The notes under the pieces are model-generated. The model was given only the letters and a program-made list of their open reading frames with translations. It was not told the DNA's origin and searched no databases. Below are positions 44,141 through 53,362 of a DNA stretch of 64,000 nucleotides, piece after piece; the first letter of the stretch is position 1; each line of letters starts with the position of its first letter. Position numbers and translations under genes: made by a program. Source of the DNA: Sagittula sp. P11 (GTDB taxonomy: Bacteria > Pseudomonadota > Alphaproteobacteria > Rhodobacterales > Rhodobacteraceae); contig NZ_CP021915.1 in the NCBI RefSeq assembly GCF_002814095.1, positions 186,001-250,000 of the forward strand, given 5' to 3'.

Positions 44141-44887
44141 TCAGTAAGACATTGGAAGTCCAAGGGCTTTTTCTGCTATGAACGACAAAAGCATCTGCGG
44201 TGTCACCGGTACGATGCGGAACAGCAGAGCTTCCCGTACCAGTCGCTCCACGTGATATTCCTTGGCGTATCCGAATCCGCCAAATGTAATTTGCGCGGCT
44301 TCGGTCGCCTCAACCGCGGCGTCGGCGGCCAAAAGCTTGGCAGCGTTCGCCTCGACGCCGCAGGGTTCTCCCGCATCGTAGAGGGCTGCAGCGTGCATCA
44401 CCATGAGATTGGCAGATTCCACCCGCGCCCAGGCTTTGGCGAGTGGATGCTGAACACCCTGATTTTGGCCGATCGGGCGGTCAAAAATCACACGTTCGTT
44501 TGCATAATGCGCCGCTCGCGCCAGTGCGTTGCGCGCAATACCGATGCATTCACCGGCCACCAGGATGCGTTCGGGATTCAACCCGTGCAAAATTTGTCTA
44601 AAGCCTTTGCCCTCCTCCCCGATCAGGTCCTCAGCCGGAATCGGCAACCCATCGATGAAGACTTCGTTAGAATCGACAGCCTTTCGACCCATCTTTTCGA
44701 TCTCTCGCACGTCAACGAAATTTCGGTCGAGATCTGTATAGAACAGGCTCAGCCCTTCGGTCGGGCTGCTCACATCCTCAAGCCGCGTTGTTCTGGCCAG
44801 AAGCAACATCTTGTCTGCCACCTGCGCGGTAGAAATCCAGACTTTTTGTCCGTGCACGACATATCTGTCCCCCCGCCACTTCGCAAC
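44141..44887 (-). pseudogene. 5'-truncated acyl-CoA dehydrogenase cut by IS256 element
   Basis: The C-terminal two-thirds of an ACAD is intact: KWRGDRYVVHGQKVWIS, then FIDGLPIPAEDLIGEEGKGF, a helix-G Glu in GLNPERILVAGE, ANERVIFDRPIGQNQGVQ, FGGFGYAKEYHVER and a proper stop. The frame stays open up to position 44887, where the IS256-family inverted repeat begins, so about 120-150 N-terminal residues including the first helical domain are missing. Without that domain the protein cannot be functional. It would have been the gene upstream of the SDR on the same strand. Its missing part is not found on the other side of the element. Confidence 0.88.
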
Positions 44888-44910
44888 GAGCTATGCTGGG
44901 AAATGGGTGA
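44888..44910 (+). repeat. Left terminal inverted repeat of the IS256-family element
   Basis: The 23-bp end starts GAGCTATGCTGGGAAAT and ends GGGTGA; it pairs with the right end at 46260-46282. Confidence 0.8.
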
Positions 44911-44983
44911 CGGTGTTTGAGAAGGCGGCGTATCGTGGCGGGTGTCGAAGCCTGCCAGAACTTCCAGAAGGAACGATACGCCT

Positions 44984-46249
44984 ATGACGAAGAATACCGA
45001 CATCATCGCCCTGCGTCAGCCGGAATCTGTTGACGATCCGCTGACCGAGATTGCCCGGGATGGGGCGCGCCGGATGCTGGCCGCTGCACTTCGGGCAGAG
45101 GCTGACGCCTTCGTCGCTCAGCATGCCGAAGAGGTCCTGCCGGATGGCCGGCAGCGTATCGTCCGGCATGGGTATGGGCCGGAGCGAAGCATCCAGACCG
45201 GGATCGGCGCGCTTGATGTGCGCCGCCCGAAGGTGCGAGACCGCGCGGCCGGACCTGCTGACGAGAAGGTGCGGTTCAGCTCCGCCATCCTGCCGAAATG
45301 GGCGCGGCGGTCGCGCAGCCTCGATGCCCTGCTGCCAGTCCTCTACCTGCGCGGCATTTCCACCGGCGACTTCCGGGAGGCGCTCTCTGCGATCTTGGGG
45401 GCGGAGGCGCCAAACCTGTCGCCGGGCGTAATCTCGCGCCTGACCGGGGAATGGCAGCAGGAACATGACCGCTGGCAGCGCCGTGATCTTTCGGCGCGGC
45501 GGTATGTCTACATCTGGGCGGACGGCGTCTACCTCCAGGCCCGGATGGAGCCGCAGGCCGAGTGCATGCTGGTCATTCTGGGCGCCACGCCCGAAGGGAA
45601 GAAGGAACTGGTCGGCTTCCAGATCGGCGTTCGGGAAAGCGCGCAGAGTTGGCGCGAGTTGCCGGTCGACATCAAGGCCCGCGGCCTTGCCGTCCCGCCG
45701 GAGATCGCCGTGGGAGACGGGGCCATGGGGTTCTGGAAGGCGCTCGACGAGGTCTTCCCCGGCACGCGTCATCAGCGCTGTTGGGTCCACAAGATCGCCA
45801 ACGTGCTGAACAAGTTCCCGAAATCGATGCAGCCGACGGTGAAGGCCGACCTGCGCGAGATATGGCAGGCCGAGACCCGCGCTAAGGCCAAGGCCGCCAT
45901 GGACATCTTCGCCGAGAAATATGGGATCAAATACGAGAAGGCGGTAAACTGCCTGACAAAAGACCGCGACGCGCTGCTGGCGTTCTATGACTTCCCGGCC
46001 GACCATTGGGATCACCTGCGCACGGGCAACCCAATCGAAAGCGTCTTCGCCACCGTCCGGCACAGGACCGTCCGAACCAAGGGGGCGCTGTCGCAAACGA
46101 CAGCGAAGCTGATGGTGTTCAAGCTCGTTCAGACCGCCGCCAAAACATGGCGCCGCCTGAAGGGCGCGAACCAGTTGCCTTTGGTCATCGAAGGCGTCAC
46201 ATTCACCGACGGTGTCGCCGAGAACGACACCGAAAACCGCGCCGCGTGA
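44984..46249 (+). CDS. IS256-family (mutator-type) transposase
   Basis: A 421-aa DDE transposase that appears complete. The catalytic acids are readable as Asp in YIWADGVYLQAR near residue 184, Asp in AVGDGAMGFWKAL near 245 and Glu in TGNPIESVFATVRHRT near 350. The family signature HQRCWVHKIANVLNKFP follows the second Asp. ATG 44984 is chosen for AGAAGGAA upstream. No frameshift or stop is seen, so the element may still be active. It catalyses cut-and-paste or copy-out movement of its own element. Confidence 0.93.
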   Translation: MTKNTDIIALRQPESVDDPLTEIARDGARRMLAAALRAEADAFVAQHAEEVLPDGRQRIVRHGYGPERSIQTGIGALDVRRPKVRDRAAGPADEKVRFSSAILPKWARRSRSLDALLPVLYLRGISTGDFREALSAILGAEAPNLSPGVISRLTGEWQQEHDRWQRRDLSARRYVYIWADGVYLQARMEPQAECMLVILGATPEGKKELVGFQIGVRESAQSWRELPVDIKARGLAVPPEIAVGDGAMGFWKALDEVFPGTRHQRCWVHKIANVLNKFPKSMQPTVKADLREIWQAETRAKAKAAMDIFAEKYGIKYEKAVNCLTKDRDALLAFYDFPADHWDHLRTGNPIESVFATVRHRTVRTKGALSQTTAKLMVFKLVQTAAKTWRRLKGANQLPLVIEGVTFTDGVAENDTENRAA

Positions 46250-46259
46250 TCAAGCCGCA

Positions 46260-46282
46260 TCACCCAGATTTCAGCATAGCTC
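46260..46282 (-). repeat. Right terminal inverted repeat of the IS256-family element
   Basis: Read on the minus strand it starts GAGCTATGCTGAAATCT and ends GGGTGA, matching the left end at 19 of 23 positions. The transposase stop lies 10 bp inside it. Confidence 0.75.
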
Positions 46283-46541
46283 AAGGCCTTCGCGAGATCG
46301 CCCTTGCCGGGAATGCGTAGCAGTTGGGCCTCGGTCCATGCCTTGAAGGCCTAGACCATGGAGCGGGAGTGCGCCTGGCGTGCTGCCAGCCGCAGTTCCG
46401 CTGTCTTTTTTGCCCACCCGAACTATGGCCTGCGGTGCGTTCTTTCAGGCCTGTGGGACGAAGCGCTCGTCTTTGGCGGCACCGACATTCGGCGGTTTTC
46501 TCGAAGGCGCGCTTGAGGCGACGGAACATGCCTACACCGTC
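46283..46541 (-). pseudogene. IS66-family transposase (TnpC) remnant
   Basis: On the minus strand, one frame reads GWAKKTAELRLAARQAHSRS, a TAG stop at 46351-46353, then AFKAWTEAQLLRIPGKGDLA and KALSYA, ending at the IS256 boundary. This closely follows the TnpC region preceding the catalytic C-terminus of IS66 transposases. A second in-frame stop is at 46423-46425. The fragment is decayed and cut on both sides by the IS256 and IS3 elements. Sequence beyond about 46450 shows no clear homology that I can recognise. Confidence 0.72.
46538..46541. repeat. Target-site duplication (left copy) of IS3-family element
   Basis: CGTC immediately outside the left end of the IS3-family element, repeated at 47794-47797. 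Confidence 0.8.
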
Positions 46542-46567
46542 TGACCTGCCCCCCTTCGGTCCCTCGT

Positions 46568-47479
46568 TCATAACGAGAGTCTGCGGGTTTGATCTTGATA
46601 ATCATGGGTTTCGGTTTGGGCAAGCGCGCCGGGCGCGGAGCCCTCAAATTGCTCAAGCGCTCGGCGCGCTTGCAGTGGCGTCTGGTTTCCGAGCGACGAA
46701 TGCGGCCTGACGGCATTGTAGTCATATCGCCATAGCGCCAGCTTTCGCCGGGCATCGTTCAGGGTGTCAAAGATCTCCTCGTTCAATAGCTCGTCGCGCA
46801 GGCTGCCGTTGAACGACTCGATGAAGGCGTTCTGCTGTGGCTTCCCTGGGTCGATGTAATGCCACGGCACATCGTTCTGGTCGGCCCATTTCAGGATGGC
46901 CCGGCTTGTGAACTCCGTGCCGTTATCACTGACGATGCAACCTGGTTTTCCGTAGACCCGCACCAGCGCATCCAGCTCGCGGGCGACACGGGCTCCCGAG
47001 ATACTGGTGTCGGCCATGAGGCACAGGTTTTCGCGGCAGCAATCGTCGATCACTGCCAGGATGCGGAACTTGCGTGAAGCACCAAAGCTGTCCGACAGAA
47101 AGTCCAGCGACCACCGCGCATTTGGGCGCGCCGCCTCCGGCATCGGTGTGCGTGTGCCGCGGGCCCGTTTGCGGCCACGTCGTCGCTTCACCGAGAGACC
47201 TTCCTCCCGGTAGAGCCGATACAGCTTCTTGTGGTTCATGATCATGCCCTTGCGTTCGAGCAGGACGCCGATCCGACGATAGCCGAACCGACGTCGCTTG
47301 CCTGCAATCTCCTGCATCTCTTTGCGGATCTCGGGGCAATCCGGCGGGCGTTCGCGCCGGACCGTCTTTGGATCGACACCGACAAGCCGGCAGGCCCGGC
47401 GCTGCGAGATGTCGTGATCCCGCATCGCTCTGAGCGCTGCCTCTCGCCGCTTGGTCAGCGTCGTCAGTTCTTTCCCAAA
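46568..47479 (-). CDS. IS3-family transposase OrfB (read by -1 frameshift)
   Basis: About 303 codons encoding the catalytic rve integrase domain. The N-terminal part has a helix-turn-helix-like [19 protein letters not shown]. The DDE residues are in [23 protein letters not shown] and [19 protein letters not shown]. No good start codon lies at the junction; the frame runs into the end of orfA, and the sequence CTTTTGGGAAAG near 47470-47481 would allow a -1 shift from orfA, as usual for this family. The listed start is the probable shift point, not an independent initiation codon. Confidence 0.9.
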   Translation of the reverse strand, partial: FGKELTTLTKRREAALRAMRDHDISQRRACRLVGVDPKTVRRERPPDCPEIRKEMQEIAGKRRRFGYRRIGVLLERKGMIMNHKKLYRLYREEGLSVKRRRGRKRARGTRTPMPEAARPNARWSLDFLSDSFGASRKFRILAVIDDCCRENLCLMADTSISGARVARELDALVRVYGKPGCIVSDNGTEFTSRAILKWADQNDVPWHYIDPGKPQQNAFIESFNGSLRDELLNEEIFDTLNDARRKLALWRYDYNAVRPHSSLGNQTPLQARRALEQFEGSAPGALAQTETHDYQDQTRRLSL

Positions 47480-47727
47480 AGATCTTTCAGGACCACGTTG
47501 TCGAGCATCGTATCGGCCAGCAGGCGCTTGAGCTTGGTGTTCTCGTCTTCCAGCGCCTTCAGCCGGGCGGCTTCTGACACCTCCATGCCGCCGTATTTGG
47601 CTTTCAGCTTGTAAAACGTGGACGGGCTCAGCCCGTGACGACGGCACAGTTCGGCCGTCGGCATGCCCGCCTCTTGCTCCTTGATCATCCCGATAATCTG
47701 CGCCTCGGTAAAACGGCTCTTTCGCAT
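47464..47727 (-). CDS. IS3-family transposase OrfA
   Basis: An 87-aa DNA-binding protein: [20 protein letters not shown] at the start, a helix-turn-helix of HTH_Tnp_1 type ([20 protein letters not shown]) and a leucine-zipper-like helix ([20 protein letters not shown]). It binds the element ends and supplies the N-terminus of the OrfAB fusion. GAAGGAGCAGACGA precedes the ATG. Confidence 0.93.
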   Translation of the reverse strand: MRKSRFTEAQIIGMIKEQEAGMPTAELCRRHGLSPSTFYKLKAKYGGMEVSEAARLKALEDENTKLKRLLADTMLDNVVLKDLLGKN

Positions 47728-47793
47728 TCGTCTGCTCCTTCAAGGTTGGGCAGACTCTACATCATGATGAGGGATTTCGCGGGGGGCAGGTCA

Positions 47794-47797
47794 CGTC
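47794..47797. repeat. Target-site duplication (right copy) of IS3-family element
   Basis: CGTC immediately outside the right end of the IS3-family element, matching 46538-46541. Confidence 0.8.
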
Positions 47798-47848
47798 CTT
47801 AAGACGGGTCGAGGGCGCTCAGAGAAGCGCTTATAACTGCATCTGCGT

Positions 47849-50800
47849 TCAGGCTGTCGCTGGGGAACCTGAAGGAGCGTTTTCTTGTTTAGGCGGCTTG
47901 ATCAAGAAGAACAGCGCATACAATACCGGCACCGCGACCAGTGTCAGGATCGAGGCGAACGCGAGGCCACCCATGATTGTGACAGCCATCGATGCGAAGA
48001 AGGCGTCTGATATGAGCGGAATCATACCGAAAATCGTTGTGCCCGCAGCCAGCACGACGGGCCTCAAACGGCTGACCGAGCCATCGATCACCGCCTGATA
48101 GTCCTCGACATCTTCGGCGCGTTGCTGATCGATTTCTTCCACCAGCACAATGGCGTTCTTCATCAGCATCCCGGAAAGGGACAAGAAGCCGAGAAGCGCC
48201 GTGAACGTGAACGGGAGCCCCGTGAACAGCAGACCGAGAACCATGCCTGTGACCGACATCGGTACGACGAGCCACAATATCAGCGGCTGGCGCACCTTGT
48301 TGAACATCAGGATCGAGATCGTCAGCATCACAATGAGGCTGATCGGAAGCTGCTTGCCGAGACTTTCGTTGGCCATCTGCTGGCTTTCGTATTCGCCACC
48401 CCACTCCATCGAATAGCCGTCGGGGAGCCGCATCGCTTCGATCTCGTCGCGCACGCTGTTGAAGGCTTCGTTCGCAGTCAGATCCGGTCGCGCGCCGCCA
48501 AGAGCCGTGATCGTTCGCGCCCGGTCGCGCCGGTGGATCAGCGCCTCGACGAGGCGGGGCTCAAAGCTGGAGACGAGGTTGGCCATCGGCACATAATCAT
48601 TTGCCCCCGGCGACCAGACCGAGAGGTCGCGCAAACGGTCCAGCCCGTCGCGCTCGACCTCGGGAAGCCGCAGATACATAGGGATTTCGGCATCGCCTTC
48701 GCGCAGGGTGCCCACCCGCAGGCCCGAGGTGCCGTATTGCACGGTGTCGGAAATCGATCCGCGAGTCGCACCGGCCAACCGCATGCGAGCCTCGTCGACG
48801 ATGGGTTCGACGAGAATTTCGCGCTGCCGCCAGTCTGTGCGCGGGTTTGTGATCGTGCCGGCCTCGTCGAAGATCGCAAGCGCGTTATCCGATAGCTGCC
48901 GGAGGACAACTGGATCGGGTCCGGAAAACCGGACGGCGACATCGGCCCCGGCAGGCGGACCGAAGACGATCTCCTCGACGCGGATAAGAGCATTGGGGAA
49001 TTGCGCCGGCAGTTCACGATTGAGACGCGCCGCAACATCGGGGATGAGTGTGGCATCGGTCGCACGCACGATCAGCTGACCGTAGCTCGCATCGGCCTGC
49101 TCAGGGTTGTAGGTCAGCATGAAGCGGCTGGCCCCTCGCCCGACAAGCGTCGTCACGTCCGTCACGATCTCCTCGCCTAAGATGATCGCCTCCAGCCGAG
49201 CGATTTCTTCATTCGTGACTCGAATGTCCGTGCCTTGCGGCATCTGGAATTCGACGTAGAATATCGGGGTGTTCGACGCCGGAAAAAAAGCCTGTTTGAC
49301 CTGACCAAAGGCCATGACCGACCAGACCGTGATTCCGACGATCGTCAGGACGACGAGCACACGGGCGCGCAGCGCCAGCCTGAGGAAACCGCGGTAGGCC
49401 GAATAGACGAAGCCGCGATAGGGGTCCTTGGAGGTGTTTTTTGGCGCCTTCAGAAGGAGCTTCCCAAGATAGGGTGTAACGGTCACGGCGAGGATCCAGC
49501 TCATCAGCAACGAAATCGCGATAACCGCGAAAAGCGAAAACAGAAATTCGCCGGTGGCATCTGGCGACAGTCCAATTCCAGAGAACGCCATGATCCCGAT
49601 CACGGTAGCCCCAAGCAGAGGAAATGATGTCGCGGTCTCGGTATCGGCGGCGGCGTCTTCGGCGGACTTGCCCCGTGCCATGCCAATCAGCATGCCTTCG
49701 GCGATCACGATGGCGTTGTCGACCAGCATACCCATAGCGATGATCAGCGCCCCAAGACTGATCCGTTCCATCTCGATGCCGAAGACAGACATGAAAAACA
49801 GCGTGGAAAACACCGTTAGGCCCAGCGTGGCACCCACCACCAGACCCGCGCGCCAACCCATGGTCAGCATCAGCGCCCCGATGACGATGGCCACGGATTG
49901 ACCGAGGCTGACAAGAAAGCTCGAGACCGCTTCGTCGACGACCTTATGCTGTTCATAGATCGGTACGATCTCGACGCCGTCCGGCAATTCGGTCTTCAGT
50001 TGGTCCAGTCGTGCCTCGACCGATCTGCCGACCTCGACAACGTTGCGGTCCACGAGCGCCGAGACCCCAAGAGTGAAAGCTCGCGTGCCATTGTGACGCA
50101 CGATCTGGCTCGGCCGCTCTGTCTCCTCTCGGACCACGCGGGCGATGTCGTAGAGCGCAATCTGCCCGACCTCTCCGGGGGCGCCGAGCCGCAGCGCCTC
50201 AATGCCCTCGACGCTGACATAACCCGGCGGAACGGACACACCTAGCCGAGACAGCCCTTCGCTGATCTCGCCGTTGGAGAAAACCTGGTTCTCGTCGGCG
50301 ATGATACCGAGGATCTGGTCCGGTGGCAGCCCCAGTTCGGTCAGGCGCGCCGAAGGGACCGAGATGATGATCTCCTCTTCCGCCAGCCCCTGAACCTCGA
50401 TCTTGGCCACCCCGTCGACGGTGACAAAGCCGCGCCGCAGTTTAGTCGCGAGGTCTCGCTGTTCCGAGGCGCTCAACCCATCGGCCGTCACAGCGTAGAA
50501 CATGCCGTAGACGTCGCCGAAATCGTCATTGATGATCGGAGACTGCGCACCGGAGGGGAACTCTCTTTCGATGTCGCGGATGCGGCGGCGCATTTCGTCC
50601 CAGACCTGTGGGATCTCGTCGGGCCCATAGGTCATCTCGATCTCGACCGTGATCTGGGCCATGCCCGGCATGGATTTCGATTCCACCCGGTCGAGCTGCT
50701 TCATCTGTTGGAGTGCGCTTTCCACGACATCGGTGACTTCCTCTTCCACCTCCATCGCCGTCGCGCCCGGATAGGGCACGAAAACGAGCGCCGTCTTGAG

Positions 50801-50929
50801 CGTGAAACTCGGGTCTTCGAGGCGTCCGACCGTGTTCAGCCCCCACAAACCGCCGAGAAGGCAAAAGATAATTGCCAGCCAAACGGCGACCGGACGTCGG
50901 ATGCTTGCGCGGGAAATACTCATTGTCAT
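47849..50929 (-). CDS. RND-family efflux transporter, inner-membrane pump
   Basis: A 1026-aa protein of the AcrB/MexB superfamily. It starts with ISRASIRRPVAVWLAIIFC and the first membrane helix, followed by a periplasmic loop, then the helix-4 motif IIAMGMLVDNAIVIAEGM near residue 400 with the proton-relay Asp, a second periplasmic loop, and a mirrored second half with LSGMLMKNAIVLVEEID near 920. It should expel small molecules using the proton gradient with the adaptor encoded next to it; an outer-membrane channel gene is not in the window. Substrate unknown. Overlap and spacing place it downstream of the adaptor and TetR genes in one operon. Confidence 0.93.
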   Translation of the reverse strand: MTMSISRASIRRPVAVWLAIIFCLLGGLWGLNTVGRLEDPSFTLKTALVFVPYPGATAMEVEEEVTDVVESALQQMKQLDRVESKSMPGMAQITVEIEMTYGPDEIPQVWDEMRRRIRDIEREFPSGAQSPIINDDFGDVYGMFYAVTADGLSASEQRDLATKLRRGFVTVDGVAKIEVQGLAEEEIIISVPSARLTELGLPPDQILGIIADENQVFSNGEISEGLSRLGVSVPPGYVSVEGIEALRLGAPGEVGQIALYDIARVVREETERPSQIVRHNGTRAFTLGVSALVDRNVVEVGRSVEARLDQLKTELPDGVEIVPIYEQHKVVDEAVSSFLVSLGQSVAIVIGALMLTMGWRAGLVVGATLGLTVFSTLFFMSVFGIEMERISLGALIIAMGMLVDNAIVIAEGMLIGMARGKSAEDAAADTETATSFPLLGATVIGIMAFSGIGLSPDATGEFLFSLFAVIAISLLMSWILAVTVTPYLGKLLLKAPKNTSKDPYRGFVYSAYRGFLRLALRARVLVVLTIVGITVWSVMAFGQVKQAFFPASNTPIFYVEFQMPQGTDIRVTNEEIARLEAIILGEEIVTDVTTLVGRGASRFMLTYNPEQADASYGQLIVRATDATLIPDVAARLNRELPAQFPNALIRVEEIVFGPPAGADVAVRFSGPDPVVLRQLSDNALAIFDEAGTITNPRTDWRQREILVEPIVDEARMRLAGATRGSISDTVQYGTSGLRVGTLREGDAEIPMYLRLPEVERDGLDRLRDLSVWSPGANDYVPMANLVSSFEPRLVEALIHRRDRARTITALGGARPDLTANEAFNSVRDEIEAMRLPDGYSMEWGGEYESQQMANESLGKQLPISLIVMLTISILMFNKVRQPLILWLVVPMSVTGMVLGLLFTGLPFTFTALLGFLSLSGMLMKNAIVLVEEIDQQRAEDVEDYQAVIDGSVSRLRPVVLAAGTTIFGMIPLISDAFFASMAVTIMGGLAFASILTLVAVPVLYALFFLIKPPKQENAPSGSPATA

Positions 50930-50956
50930 GGTTTCGGTTTTCCGGTCCAGGATCGT

Positions 50957-52105
50957 TCAGAGGCCGCGAACCGCGACTGTTTCGTTTTCCTTCAGGCGCC
51001 ACCACCCGCCGGACACAACCAGTTCGTCTCCGGAGAGCCCCTCAAGCACGACGATTTCGTCGTCGTTCGGCAGCCCCAGGCGGATCGTCTTACGGGACAC
51101 CCGGCCGGTCCCCTCGTCATACAGCCAGATGGACGGCTCGCTCCGGCTCGTCGTGTCGATCGCCGAGACCGGGACGACTACCAACCGCGATTGCGCACCC
51201 TCCGCGGCGGCGGCTACGCGCACATTCGCCGTCATTCCGGGCAGCAATCTCGGGTCGATGGCGCCCTCGATTGCAAACTCTACGTCATAGGTTTGGGCTG
51301 TGGGGTCTGCATCGGTCACGAATGTCCGCAGATACAGAGTTGCGTCATACCCCGACACGGCGGGGAAAGAGGCGGTTACCCTGAATGCATCGGGCTGGGC
51401 CCGTGCCATCGCAGCGAGTTCCTCGGGCAGCGAAATCCGCACCCGCATTTCACTGATGTCCTGCAACCTGGCAATCGGAGCCGCAGGGGTGACGTTCGAA
51501 AACTCCTCCAGAAAGATGCGCGCGACAATGGCGTCGAAGGGCGCGGTGATCGTGGCTTGAGCCAAGCGTCGCTCCGCTTCACGCAGGGCGACTTCTGCCT
51601 GAGCAAGCTGCGCGCGGTTCGTTTCAAGTCGGGCGTCGGTCGCCACCCCTTTCTCGGTCAGACTCAACGCACGATCGTATTCGGATTTTGCGAGGTCGAA
51701 AGAGGCCTGCGCCCGATCCACGGCCAATTCGAAATCGACTGGGTCGAGCGCGGCAATTAAATCGCCTTTCTCAACCCGAGTCCCGGCATCTACCGTGAGG
51801 TCGGAAAGCTGACCCGAAACCTGAAAGGCGATATCCACGGTCCGGGCGGGCTCCACGCGGCCTGCCAGGCTGCGCGCTCTATCGCTATCGCGAAGCTCGG
51901 CACGCGATACTTCGACCGTGACCGGCTGGGCCATATCTTGCTCGGCGCTTCCTTGCGCATCGGCACCGGAAACCTCATCCGTAGTCTGCGCGAAGACCTT
52001 GGATGCGATGTCCGGGTTGAATTGCACAAGAAGGACAATGGCGAGAAGGAGGGCGACCAATCCAGCGGCACCTCCTAGGAAGTATCTGGTTCTATTCAAG
52101 CTCAT
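50957..52105 (-). CDS. RND efflux periplasmic adaptor (membrane fusion protein)
   Basis: A 382-aa HlyD/AcrA-type adaptor. Residues about 9-29 are a membrane anchor or uncleaved signal. Further motifs are VDIAFQVSGQLSDLTVDAGT near residue 89 (first biotinyl-lipoyl half), an alpha-hairpin around residues 120-170, ATITAPFDAIVARIF near 183 (second lipoyl half) and a beta-barrel domain ending near residue 310. It links the RND pump to an outer-membrane channel. Its start overlaps the end of the TetR gene by 14 nt. Confidence 0.92.
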   Translation of the reverse strand: MSLNRTRYFLGGAAGLVALLLAIVLLVQFNPDIASKVFAQTTDEVSGADAQGSAEQDMAQPVTVEVSRAELRDSDRARSLAGRVEPARTVDIAFQVSGQLSDLTVDAGTRVEKGDLIAALDPVDFELAVDRAQASFDLAKSEYDRALSLTEKGVATDARLETNRAQLAQAEVALREAERRLAQATITAPFDAIVARIFLEEFSNVTPAAPIARLQDISEMRVRISLPEELAAMARAQPDAFRVTASFPAVSGYDATLYLRTFVTDADPTAQTYDVEFAIEGAIDPRLLPGMTANVRVAAAAEGAQSRLVVVPVSAIDTTSRSEPSIWLYDEGTGRVSRKTIRLGLPNDDEIVVLEGLSGDELVVSGGWWRLKENETVAVRGL

Positions 52106-52643
52106 TTATCATGTCCCACAATCTGTCGATGGCGGCGTCTTGCTGATCGGCATCACCATCCGCGAGGCGAAGGAGCCTCTGGAAACGAAGACCCTGGATC
52201 GCCAAAAAGAGAACCATCGCCGCAGTGTCGTCCTGCGCGTCCGAACGGATGCGCTCGACATCACGGGACAGCTCTCTTCTCAGCGGGTCCAGAAGATTCG
52301 GATCCGACGCCGAAACCGCGAGAATAGCCATCGAAAGGTCATCATCGGTGCTTCTGGCTTGCAGAACTGTCTCGAGATGACCGCGCAGGGTGCGGGAACT
52401 GTGCCCTTCCGGGACCGACGCCAGACGTTCGCGGTGCTCCGCGAGCATTTCGTCGAGCAGCCCGGCCAGAAGCGCTTTCTTGGTGGGGAAGTTGTACAAC
52501 ACCCCACCCTTGCTGAGGCCGGATTCCCGAGCGACGGCGTCGATCGTGATCTTTCCCGCGCCTTCTCGCAGCGCAATCGCCCGCGCAGCGCCGAGAATCT
52601 TTGGCGAGGCGTTCTTCGGTTGCTTTTCCACTTGTGCAGTCAC
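52092..52643 (-). CDS. TetR-family regulator of the RND pump
   Basis: A 183-aa regulator with an N-terminal TetR helix-turn-helix (ITIDAVARESGLSKGGVLYN followed by FPTKKALLAGLL, residues about 32-63) and a helical ligand domain. It opens the pump operon and overlaps the adaptor gene, so it is probably an autoregulated repressor relieved by pump substrates. The start is a GTG at 52643. A palindrome with ACCG/CGGT arms lies a few bases upstream. Confidence 0.9.
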   Translation of the reverse strand: MTAQVEKQPKNASPKILGAARAIALREGAGKITIDAVARESGLSKGGVLYNFPTKKALLAGLLDEMLAEHRERLASVPEGHSSRTLRGHLETVLQARSTDDDLSMAILAVSASDPNLLDPLRRELSRDVERIRSDAQDDTAAMVLFLAIQGLRFQRLLRLADGDADQQDAAIDRLWDMINELE

Positions 52644-52648
52644 CCTGT

Positions 52649-52662
52649 ACCGTCCGGTCGGT
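52649..52662. promoter_or_regulatory. Palindromic operator ACCG-TCCGGT-CGGT
   Basis: Near-perfect symmetry (ACCGTCCGGTCGGT, centre CCGG) 6 bp upstream of the TetR GTG start. It resembles ACCGACCGGT-type operators of efflux-linked TetR repressors, so binding by the TetR encoded next to it is a reasonable inference. Confidence 0.6.
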
Positions 52663-52710
52663 TAAGTCATTGGGCGAACTAATGCGCTGCCCCGTATTTG
52701 GCAAGCGAGC

Positions 52711-53319
52711 TCAATCTGAAAATTTGTCTCTGTGGCCGCTACCGTAAAGTCGCAGGAATGCAGCGACCGCTTCGCGCGCATGTTTCTCGCGGTGGACTGG
52801 TCGTTTCACTGCGAGAAGGCGCGGCATAAGTAGCCCCGAAACGCAAAGGTGTATGAAGTGATCGGACGCGCGCCGGGCGTCATCGACATCGAGCGCGCCT
52901 TCGCGCGTAAGGCGCTCCAGAACCCGCCCGACGAGTTCGCGGGCCGGTTTCGGGCCTGCGCGAAAATACACCTCACCCACTTCGGGAAGCGCCTCGGAGG
53001 CGCCGATGCACGTTCGCAGGAGACGGATGTAGGTGTCGTCCAAGATGAGGTCGACCATGCGCAGGGCGAGTTCTTCCAACCGGGCGCGCGGCTCCAAAGA
53101 CGCGGTCAAGGGCCGGAGGATTTCGTCCGCAAGCCGACCGCACTCGGATTCAACCACGCTCAGGAACAGTTGCTCCTTGGTCGGGTAATACGAATACATG
53201 GTTGCCTTCGACACTTTTCCCTCGGCGGCAATCGCATCGACCGTGGCTCCTTCATAACCGCATCGGAAGAAGACCTCGCGCGCACCAACCATGACGTCGG
53301 CCAACTTTCTCTCGCGCAT
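52711..53319 (-). CDS. TetR/AcrR-family regulator
   Basis: A 202-aa regulator with a TetR DNA-binding domain (GYEGATVDAIAAEGKVSKAT, then MYSYYPTKEQLFLSVV, residues about 21-56) and a C-terminal ligand domain of the AcrR C-terminal type (GEVYFRAGPKPARELVGRVL near 116). It lies 67 nt upstream of the first TetR gene in the same direction, so the pump is flanked by two regulators. A TACT...AGTA semi-palindrome with ACCGTCTAG in its middle lies 44-64 bp upstream of its start. Confidence 0.88.
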   Translation of the reverse strand: MRERKLADVMVGAREVFFRCGYEGATVDAIAAEGKVSKATMYSYYPTKEQLFLSVVESECGRLADEILRPLTASLEPRARLEELALRMVDLILDDTYIRLLRTCIGASEALPEVGEVYFRAGPKPARELVGRVLERLTREGALDVDDARRASDHFIHLCVSGLLMPRLLAVKRPVHREKHAREAVAAFLRLYGSGHRDKFSD

Positions 53320-53362
53320 CTCGTTCTCTCTATCCCAGGCAGGACTAGGCGGTTACAAGCTT

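Larger units (their letters stand above)
44888..46282 (+). mobile_element. IS256-family insertion sequence
   Basis: About 1.4 kb bounded by imperfect inverted repeats that begin GAGCTATGCTG at both ends (19 of 23 positions match) and containing one mutator-type transposase gene. The left flank is the interrupted ACAD gene; the right flank is an IS66-like transposase remnant. The 8-9 bp on each side do not match, so the expected target duplication is absent. This suggests recombination between two IS256 copies or an adjacent deletion after insertion. The right repeat may include a few bases of the IS66 gene (LSYA codons), so that end is uncertain by several bases. Confidence 0.88.
46542..47793 (-). 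mobile_element. IS3-family insertion sequence (IS407/IS51-like)
   Basis: A 1252-bp element with terminal inverted repeats starting TGACCTGCCCCC at both ends, flanked by the 4-bp direct repeat CGTC. It encodes OrfA and OrfB on the minus strand, which together specify an OrfAB transposase by programmed frameshifting. The intact ends, duplications and open frames point to a recent insertion at the edge of the decayed IS66 fragment. Confidence 0.93.

Noticed and set aside
44891-46096. A 401-codon antisense frame within the IS256 element
   Set aside because: It mirrors the transposase gene codon for codon and shows no family features; the plus-strand transposase with its DDE residues explains the sequence.
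46363-46541. A possible extra small gene between the IS256 and IS3 elements
   Set aside because: The part that can be identified is a decayed IS66 transposase with in-frame stops; the rest has no recognisable motif.
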